NCBI GenBank assembly: GCA_023664705.1
Contig: JAMPFE010000001.1
Span: 130,500-194,499, forward strand
Length of the DNA stretch: 64,000 bases
Source: Lachnospiraceae bacterium
Lineage (GTDB): Bacteria; Bacillota; Clostridia; Oscillospirales; Ruminococcaceae
Direction of reading: 5' to 3'
The notes under the pieces are model-generated. The model was not told the DNA's origin. It did no database searches and saw only the letters and a program-made list of their open reading frames with translations. The position numbers and the translations under genes are program-made. Shown in pieces: positions 58,183 through 64,000 of the stretch (position 1 is its first letter; the number at the start of each line of letters is the position of its first letter).

Positions 58183-58626
58183 ATGAAAAAAAAGGAACGT
58201 CAGTCGGTCATTATGCGGCTTATCTCGGAGAACGAGGTCTCAACGCAGAACGAGCTCAAGGAGCTTCTGGAGCGCGAGGGCATATCCGCCGCGCAGGCGA
58301 CGCTCTCCCGCGATATACGCGAGCTGAGGATAAGGAAAAGCGAGGACGAGCTCGGCTGCTATTCCGCGGGGATAGCCGCGGGGGATATCGAATACAGCAG
58401 CATTTTCGCGCAGTCGGTCATTTCAATGGATTACGCGCAGAATATGGTCGTGCTGAAATGCCACGCGGGGCTCGCGAACGCCGCGTGCAAGGTCGTCGAC
58501 GAGCGGGGCTTCGGCGCGGTCGTCGGCTCTATCGCGGGCGACGACACGGTATTCATAGTCACGAGGTCGGAAAATCACGCCGTTCAGCTGTTGGCGCAGC
58601 TCGCGCGGCTTACTGATAAGGATTGA
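58183..58626 (+). CDS. argR: arginine repressor
   Basis: This 147-residue protein has an N-terminal winged helix (ISAAQATLSRDIRELRIRK) and a C-terminal hexamerisation and arginine-binding domain with GSIAGDDTVFIVTR. It represses arginine synthesis genes, none of which is in the window. It lies 7 bases after nadK and 4 before recN, the standard arrangement. Confidence 0.95.
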   Translation: MKKKERQSVIMRLISENEVSTQNELKELLEREGISAAQATLSRDIRELRIRKSEDELGCYSAGIAAGDIEYSSIFAQSVISMDYAQNMVVLKCHAGLANAACKVVDERGFGAVVGSIAGDDTVFIVTRSENHAVQLLAQLARLTDKD

Positions 58627-58630
58627 GGAA

Positions 58631-60286
58631 ATGTTAAGGGAGCTTTCAATTGAAAATCTCGCCGTTATCGAAAATGCGTCCGCGCGTTTCGGCGGGAGCT
58701 TTAACGTATTCACGGGAGAAACGGGCGCGGGAAAAAGCATTCTCATCGGCGGCATAAACGCCATTCTCGGGCAGCGCACCACAAAGGACATCGTCCGCAC
58801 GGGCGCTAAGAAAGCCGTGATAACGGCGCTGTTTGACGAGCTCTCGGAGGAGGTCTCGGCAAAGCTCGCGGAGCTCGGCTTTCCCGCGGAGGACGAGCTG
58901 CTGCTCACGCGCGAGATATTCGCGGACGGAAAAAGCGCCGCGCGCGTAAACGGGCGCACGGCGACGGCTTCCATGCTCAAGGAGATAGGTAGTATGCTCG
59001 TGGACGTTCACGGGCAGCACGAAAACCGTATTCTGATGTCCAACGACAATCAGCGCGATATTCTCGACAACTACGCCGAGCTTTCGGGAGCGCTGGAGGA
59101 GTACCGCGCCAAATTCCGCGAGTTCGCGAGAGCCTCAAAGCGCCTGAAAGCCCTGCAGGACGAGGCGAACACGCGCGTTCTCAAAATCGAGCATCTCACC
59201 TCGGTCGTCGAGGAGCTGAAGGCTCTCGAGCTCGAAAAGGGCGACGGAGAGCGCCTTGAGCGGGAGCTTGAGCGCATGCAGAGGAACGCCGATATCGTCA
59301 AGGCCGGGATAGGCGCGTACAATTGCCTGAGCTCCGACGGAGAGCCCGCGGCAAGCGATCTTCTGCAAAGCGCCGCAAAGCTGCTGGCGGGCATCGCCGA
59401 CGTCGAGCCCAAGGCAAGGGAGCTTTACGACAGGCTTACGGCGGTCATTCCCGAGGTGAACGACATAGCCGACGAGGTGTTCGCGCTCGGCGGCGACGAA
59501 ACGGAGCTCCGGATGCAGGAGCTTACGGACAAGGTCTCCGCGCTGAAGCACGCCAAGCGCAAATACAATATGGACGCGGACGAGCTCGTGGACTATCTCG
59601 CGCAATGCACGGACGAGCTTGCGGAGCTGTCCTCCGCGGACGACGAGATAGAGCTGCTCTCCGAGAAAAAGCGCTCGCTCGCCGAGGAGGTAAAGACGCT
59701 CGCCGAGGGCATTTCCGAGCGCCGCAAAAGGGCTGCCGAAAAGATTTCCGAGGAAATATGCGCGCAGCTGAGCTTTCTGGATATGCCGAACGTGCGCATA
59801 ATATTCGCGCTGAGCTCCGATAAGATAACGATAAACGGCAGGGACAGCGTGGAGCTGCTGATCTCCGCGAACGCGGGCGAGGAGCCCCGCCCGCTGAACA
59901 AGATAGCGAGCGGCGGCGAGCTTTCGCGCATCATGCTGGCGATAAAGAGCGTCCTCGCCGACCACGACAATATCCCGACGCTCATCTTCGACGAGGTGGA
60001 CGCGGGGATAAGCGGGCGCGCCGCGCAGAAGGTCGGCGTAAAGCTCTCGGAGACCGCGGCAAAGCGGCAGGTGCTCTGTATCACGCACCTCGCGCAGATA
60101 GCCGCAAAGGCGGATACTCATCTGCTTATCGAAAAGCAGTCCGACGGCGAACGCACGTTCACGCACATAACGCAGCTCGACCGCGATGGCAGAAGGCGCG
60201 AGCTCGCGCGTATCATCGACGGCAGCGGAGAGAGCGAAAGCGCGCTCGCGGCCGCCGAGGAAATGCTGAAGAAAACGGGGGATTAG
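58631..60286 (+). CDS. recN: DNA repair protein RecN
   Basis: This 551-residue SMC-like ATPase acts in double-strand break repair. Walker A is TGETGAGKSILIGGI at the N-terminus, a coiled-coil middle follows (about residues 160-370), and the signature LNKIASGGELSRIMLAIK and Walker B PTLIFDEVDAGISGRAA come near the C-terminus, then ITHLAQIAAKADTHLL. It is the last gene of the block, closed by a terminator. Confidence 0.96.
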   Translation: MLRELSIENLAVIENASARFGGSFNVFTGETGAGKSILIGGINAILGQRTTKDIVRTGAKKAVITALFDELSEEVSAKLAELGFPAEDELLLTREIFADGKSAARVNGRTATASMLKEIGSMLVDVHGQHENRILMSNDNQRDILDNYAELSGALEEYRAKFREFARASKRLKALQDEANTRVLKIEHLTSVVEELKALELEKGDGERLERELERMQRNADIVKAGIGAYNCLSSDGEPAASDLLQSAAKLLAGIADVEPKARELYDRLTAVIPEVNDIADEVFALGGDETELRMQELTDKVSALKHAKRKYNMDADELVDYLAQCTDELAELSSADDEIELLSEKKRSLAEEVKTLAEGISERRKRAAEKISEEICAQLSFLDMPNVRIIFALSSDKITINGRDSVELLISANAGEEPRPLNKIASGGELSRIMLAIKSVLADHDNIPTLIFDEVDAGISGRAAQKVGVKLSETAAKRQVLCITHLAQIAAKADTHLLIEKQSDGERTFTHITQLDRDGRRRELARIIDGSGESESALAAAEEMLKKTGD

Positions 60287-60300
60287 TTCTCCCGTTTTTT
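60272..60300 (+). terminator. Rho-independent terminator of the recN block
   Basis: AACGGGGGA and TCTCCCGTT pair (one G-U) across TTAGT and are followed by TTTTTTG. The stem starts inside the last recN codons. The next 126 bases are AT-rich with TATAAT at 60391-60396 and no clear -35. Confidence 0.8.
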
Positions 60301-60426
60301 GTAATAAAATTACACTTAATTCACAAAAACTATGCGAAAAGTTACAGAAAATTATTTTGCTTTTATCATTAAATTATCACAATATTGAATTATAATTTGA
60401 TTATCGAAAACGAAAGGGACGAGAAA

Positions 60427-61197
60427 ATGGCATACGCAAACACATTTAAAAGGCGCGAGATGAAGTTCCTGCTCAACGAGGAGCAATACAAAATCCTCCG
60501 CGCGGAGATAGAAAAATATATGACCGAGGACAGCTTCGGCAAGCACACGATACTGAACGTCTACATGGACAACCGTAACAACGATCTGATAAGGACGTCC
60601 CTCGGAAAGCCCGTTTACAGGGAAAAGCTTCGGCTGCGGAGCTACGGGCACGTCGAGGACGGCTCCGAGGCGTTTCTGGAGATAAAAAAGAAGTTCCGCG
60701 GGATAACCTACAAGCGCCGCTTTGAGCTTACTTACAAGGAGCTCCACGACTACATAACCGACGGCGCAGCTCCGAGCAAGCGCGGGCAGGTTTTCGAGGA
60801 GATAGACTATATGATACGCCGCAGGGAGCTCGTCCCGAGGATAGTCATCTGCTACGACAGAGAGGCTTTCTACGGCAACGACGACAGGGAGTTCCGCCTG
60901 ACGTTCGACGGGAACGTCCGCTTCAGACGAAACGACCTCGACCTCCGCTCGGGCGCAGACGGCGAGTATCTGAAAACGCAGCCCCACGTGATAATGGAGG
61001 TCAAATCGGCGGGCGCTATCCCGCTCTGGCTGGTGAGGGTGCTGTCGGAGAATAAGGTAACCTGCGGCTCGTTCTCGAAATACGGCAATATCTTCATGAA
61101 CGAGATAAGACAAAAGCGTGAGGAGACCGTAAGATCCTTTGCGCTAAATACAAATAATGAGATAAACGGGAGTGTAAAGCAATGTTTTCAAGTATAA
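60427..61197 (+). CDS. VTC domain-containing polyphosphate polymerase-like protein
   Basis: This 256-residue protein of the VTC tunnel fold has a characteristic start RREMKFLLNEEQYKILRAEIEKYM, then VYMDN, REKLRLRSYG, FLEIKKKFRGITYKRR and the late VIMEVKSAGAIPLWL. Basic residues in KKKFRG and REKLRLRSY line the phosphate tunnel in the family. Eukaryotic VTC4 makes polyphosphate; bacterial versions are little studied. It overlaps the DUF4956 gene by 16 bases. The ATG at 60427 follows AAAGGG. Confidence 0.9.
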   Translation: MAYANTFKRREMKFLLNEEQYKILRAEIEKYMTEDSFGKHTILNVYMDNRNNDLIRTSLGKPVYREKLRLRSYGHVEDGSEAFLEIKKKFRGITYKRRFELTYKELHDYITDGAAPSKRGQVFEEIDYMIRRRELVPRIVICYDREAFYGNDDREFRLTFDGNVRFRRNDLDLRSGADGEYLKTQPHVIMEVKSAGAIPLWLVRVLSENKVTCGSFSKYGNIFMNEIRQKREETVRSFALNTNNEINGSVKQCFQV

Positions 61198-61856
61198 TCG
61201 ACACAAATGTCGGACTTACCGCGCAAAGCGCGATTTTCTGCACGCTGACCTCGGCGGCGCTCGGACTTTTCGCGGCGTTTTTGTACAGGCTCAATAATCC
61301 CCGCGCGTCCAAAAATCTTATGGTCACGCTGGTGGTGCTGCCCGTTCTGGTGCAGTCGGTGATAATGCTGGTGAACGGCTCGATAGGTGCGGGCATCGCG
61401 GTAATGGGCGCGTTCAATCTGGTGCGGTTCCGTTCCGCGCCCGGCACGTCCAGAGAGCTCTGCTACGTTTTTCTGGCAATGGGCATAGGTCTCGCGACGG
61501 GCATGGGCTATCTCGGCTTCGCGGCGATAATCGCGGTGTCGGTCGGCGTCATACTGGCGGCGCTCGGGTTCATTCCCGCGTTCGGCATCGTCAGAACCGC
61601 AAAGCTCCTGCGGGTGCTCATCCCCGAGGACGCGGACTATATGACCTGCTTCAAGGACGTTTTCTCCGAGTACACCTCAAGCTCGCGGCTGATAATGTCC
61701 AAAACGGTCAGCATGGGAACGCTTTACGAGCTGCGGTACGAAATAATCCTGAAGAACGCCGAAAAGGAAAAGGAATTTCTCGACAAAATACGCGTAAGAA
61801 ACGGCAATCTTACGGTATCGTGCAGCGTTCTGACGGACAATCACGAGGAAATGTAA
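61182..61856 (+). CDS. DUF4956 domain membrane protein
   Basis: This 224-residue protein has three or four N-terminal hydrophobic helices (to about residue 125), including GAGIAVMGAFNLVRFRSAPGTSREL, a hallmark of DUF4956, and a cytoplasmic domain of about 90 residues. The family is regularly found with VTC-domain proteins and may be a membrane partner for them. The function is unknown. The start lies inside the end of the VTC gene. Confidence 0.88.
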   Translation: MFSSIIDTNVGLTAQSAIFCTLTSAALGLFAAFLYRLNNPRASKNLMVTLVVLPVLVQSVIMLVNGSIGAGIAVMGAFNLVRFRSAPGTSRELCYVFLAMGIGLATGMGYLGFAAIIAVSVGVILAALGFIPAFGIVRTAKLLRVLIPEDADYMTCFKDVFSEYTSSSRLIMSKTVSMGTLYELRYEIILKNAEKEKEFLDKIRVRNGNLTVSCSVLTDNHEEM

Positions 61857-61876
61857 CGGTTTTCGGAGGTGCTGAT

Positions 61877-63805
61877 ATGAAAATGAATTTTAAAACGCTC
61901 GCGGCGCTCTGCGCACTGTCCTTTGCTTTTACGGGCTGCGCGAACGACGGCGATAAGTCCTCGGACAGCTCGGGCACGTCAAGCCCCCTGCTGAACAGCA
62001 CGGTCGGGCAGCAGAACGCCGTGAACAACGCGGTCGGCTCCGCGCAGATAGCCGAGCCGACCTCCTCCGACTGCACGGTAACGTTTTCCGCGGATAAGGT
62101 CGACATAAGCGGAAACGGCGCGTCCGTAAAGGACAACGTCGTGACTGTCTCCAAGGCGGGCGTGTACACCCTCTCGGGGAGCTCCGACAACGCCAAGATA
62201 CTTGTCACCGTCGACAAAAAGGAGGAGGTAACGCTTATCCTCAACGGCGTATCGCTCGCGAGCGCCGACGGCAGCGTCATCGACTGCGAGAGCGGAAAAA
62301 CGCTTATGCTGTACCTTGCCGAAAACACCGAAAATTCCCTGACCGACAGCGCAAATTACACGCTCCCCTCGGGCGAGACCGAGCCCGACGGCGCGGTTTT
62401 CTCCCGCGCGGATCTGGTAATTTCTGGCAGCGGCAGCCTTTCCGTAACGGGCAATTACAAGGAGGCGCTGAAATGCAAGGACGGCTTGACGATAACGTCG
62501 GGCACGCTTAACATCACCGCTGCCGACGACGGCATAGTCGGCAAGGATTACGTTGAGATAAGCGGCGGCGAGATAACGGTAAACGCGCAGAGCGACGGCA
62601 TTAAGTCCACCAACGATACCGACGAGGGGCGCGGATACGTCACGGTGACGGGCGGCACGCTCGAAATAACCGCCGAAAACGACGGCATACAAGCCGAAAA
62701 GGAGCTCACAGTCGACGGCGGCAGTATCACGATATACGCGGGCGGCGACGATGCGTATGCCGAGGTCAAGGCAAGCACGGACCCGTTCGATTGGGACAGC
62801 CGTTCGGACAATGCCGAAAGCCAAAAGGGCTTGAAGGCGGGCTCGGATATAACTATCTCGGGCGGCGAAATAAACGTCACCTCCGCGGACGACAGCGTTC
62901 ACTCCAACGCGAACGTCACGATAAACAGCGGCACGCTCGCGCTGTCCTCCTGCGACGACGGCGTTCACGCCGACGAGCAGCTTGTTATCAAGGACGGCAA
63001 TATCACGATAACCAAGAGCTACGAGGGTCTCGAGGGCAAGAGCATCGAGATAAGCGGCGGCGAGATCGACGTAAAGGCTGCCGACGACGGACTGAACGCC
63101 GCAGGCGGCGACAACGGCAGCTTTTTCGGCTTCGGCGAAAGCAGCGACGAATACTATATCAGCATTTCGGGCGGCAATATCACCGTAAACGCCGACGGCG
63201 ACGGCATTGACAGCAACGGCACCGTTGCCCAGAGCGGAGGATATGTAGTGGTCTACGGTCCGACAAATTCCGCGAACGGCGCGATAGATTACGAGCGCTC
63301 CTACGCGGTAAGCGGCGGCACGCTCATAGCGCTCGGCGCGTCGGGCATGGCGCAGGCTCCCAGCACGCTCTCCCAGCCCTGCCTGTCGATAAACGCCAAC
63401 GTAAGCGCGGGCAGCACTATCGAGGTGCGCTCGTCGGACGGCACGGCTGTGCTCTCCACGGTCACTCCCAAACAGTGCCAGTCGCTGATATTCTCGAGCG
63501 ACAAGCTGACCGTCGGCGAGGAATACGGCATCTACGCCGATAACGAGCTGCTTTCGACGATAACCGCCGAGGAGGGCGTCAGCGGAAACGGCGCCAACGG
63601 CTCCGGCTTCGGAGGTCCCGGCGGCTTTGGAGGACAAGGCGGTTTCGGCGGACAAGGCGGCGGACCGGGCGGCTTTGGCGGTCAAGGCGGCTTCGGCGGC
63701 TTCGGCGGCGGACCGGGCGGCGGCAGGGGAGACCGCTTCAACGACGATTTCGGCGGTAACTTCGGCGGAGGAACGCCCCCCGAAATGCCCAACAATATGG
63801 CATAA
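61877..63805 (+). CDS. carbohydrate-binding-domain lipoprotein (Cthe_2159/DUF4353-like)
   Basis: This 642-residue lipoprotein has a signal ending FAFTGC and a body of repeating beta-helix turns of the form ISGGEITVNAQSDGI, VTGGTLEITAENDGIQ, INSGTLALSSCDDGV and ISGGNITVNADGDGID. The DDG/DGI turns resemble the calcium-binding loops of Cthe_2159, a polygalacturonate-binding beta-helix protein. The C-terminus is a Gly/Phe/Gln-rich repeat (GGFGGQGGFGGQGGGPGG) of about 60 residues. GGAGGTG is the ribosome site. It is the third gene of the VTC operon and probably lies on the cell surface. Confidence 0.88.
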   Translation: MKMNFKTLAALCALSFAFTGCANDGDKSSDSSGTSSPLLNSTVGQQNAVNNAVGSAQIAEPTSSDCTVTFSADKVDISGNGASVKDNVVTVSKAGVYTLSGSSDNAKILVTVDKKEEVTLILNGVSLASADGSVIDCESGKTLMLYLAENTENSLTDSANYTLPSGETEPDGAVFSRADLVISGSGSLSVTGNYKEALKCKDGLTITSGTLNITAADDGIVGKDYVEISGGEITVNAQSDGIKSTNDTDEGRGYVTVTGGTLEITAENDGIQAEKELTVDGGSITIYAGGDDAYAEVKASTDPFDWDSRSDNAESQKGLKAGSDITISGGEINVTSADDSVHSNANVTINSGTLALSSCDDGVHADEQLVIKDGNITITKSYEGLEGKSIEISGGEIDVKAADDGLNAAGGDNGSFFGFGESSDEYYISISGGNITVNADGDGIDSNGTVAQSGGYVVVYGPTNSANGAIDYERSYAVSGGTLIALGASGMAQAPSTLSQPCLSINANVSAGSTIEVRSSDGTAVLSTVTPKQCQSLIFSSDKLTVGEEYGIYADNELLSTITAEEGVSGNGANGSGFGGPGGFGGQGGFGGQGGGPGGFGGQGGFGGFGGGPGGGRGDRFNDDFGGNFGGGTPPEMPNNMA

Positions 63806-63843
63806 GTCCTTAACGGAGAAATCACGAAAACCGAAAAAACAGC

Positions 63844-63873
63844 AAGTCGGCGTATCCGCGGGTACGCCGACTT
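63844..63873. terminator. hairpin between converging genes
   Basis: AAGTCGGCGTA (63844-63854) and TACGCCGACTT (63863-63873) form an 11-bp stem. The flanks are only moderately T-rich, but its place between converging genes suits a shared terminator. Confidence 0.7.
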
Positions 63874-63887
63874 CATTGCATTTTCGG

Positions 63888-64000
63888 TCATCTTTCCACA
63901 TATACCTCCGCGCCGTTGTACAGCTCCCCCGAGCTTTCGGTCACGATTGCGTCGGACCGCGTAAGCCCCGAGACCACCTCAACGTATCCGTTCGCCGTCT
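63888..64000 (-). CDS. C-terminal end of a membrane-fusion (HlyD/MacA-like) protein
   Basis: The frame is open from the window edge leftward to a TGA at 63890-63888. The 37 visible residues read TANGYVEVVSGLTRSDAIVT and continue to NGAEVYVER. The form GYVEVVSGLxxGDxIV is typical of the last beta-barrel of periplasmic-adaptor/membrane-fusion subunits of ABC or RND exporters. The start and partners lie outside the window. Confidence 0.6.
   Translation of the reverse strand, partial: TANGYVEVVSGLTRSDAIVTESSGELYNGAEVYVER

Overview
The window looks like chromosome from an anaerobic, endospore-forming member of the Clostridia, most likely the Oscillospirales/Ruminococcaceae. The evidence is a G+C-rich coding sequence, a complete spoIIIAA-AH operon, SpoVM and YlbJ, a trimeric NADH-linked [FeFe]-hydrogenase (hydCBA), pyruvate:ferredoxin oxidoreductase, and gene order that follows the classic Bacillus/Clostridium housekeeping blocks (remA-gmk-priA-def-fmt-rsmB-rlmN-prpC-prkC-rsgA-thiN and asp23-nusB-xseAB-ispA-dxs-tlyA-nadK-argR-recN). 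I see no rRNA, CRISPR array, phage or intact insertion sequence.

Layout: 1-0.9 kb, two envelope-type genes, the first cut by the window edge. 0.9-1.45 kb, a non-coding regulatory-looking element. 1.5-7.8 kb, a five-gene surface acylation-type operon (MBOAT acyltransferase, two DHHW proteins, FkbH-like HAD protein, acyl carrier protein). 7.9-12.3 kb, hydCBA behind a Rex-like operator. 12.4-15.3 kb, yfcE, azlCD and an ECF sigma/anti-sigma pair. 15.3-19.2 kb, a candidate small RNA and the PFOR gene. 19.3-24 kb, a lipoprotein with a duplicated domain, a small membrane protein, a 1.2 kb array of gene fragments, ylbJ, and two further copies of the non-coding element. 24-36.7 kb, the large leftward translation/signalling block. 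36.8-45.1 kb, lipoproteins, an Fe-S scaffold/GGGtGRT pair, tRNA-Thr with a broken copy, pilT, cobU and orphan genes. 45.2-50.4 kb, spoIIIA and spoVM. 50.6-60.3 kb, the nusB-recN block. 60.4-63.8 kb, a VTC/DUF4956/surface lipoprotein operon. The right edge cuts a membrane-fusion-type gene.

How the genes fit together: PFOR makes acetyl-CoA and reduced ferredoxin. HydABC can then oxidise ferredoxin together with NADH to release H2, and a Rex-like site would tie hydrogenase expression to NADH/NAD+. IspA and Dxs supply isoprenoids, and the PASTA kinase/PP2C pair is a signalling unit conserved beside the translation factors. SpoIIIA proteins build the mother cell-forespore channel, and SpoVM anchors the coat. 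The MBOAT operon resembles a Dlt-like route in which FkbH would load an acyl group, possibly glyceryl, onto the carrier protein for transfer outside the cell.

The most unusual non-gene features are: a repeated intergenic module with seven TGCAG-type boxes spaced 10-11 bp apart upstream of a sigma-A-like promoter (two full copies, one partial); an array of decayed fragments of the two genes that flank it; an orphan consensus promoter driving a short hairpin-rich transcript; and local tandem duplications inside spoIIIA and at the thiN 3' end. Almost all long open frames opposite real genes are products of the codon bias and were left out.
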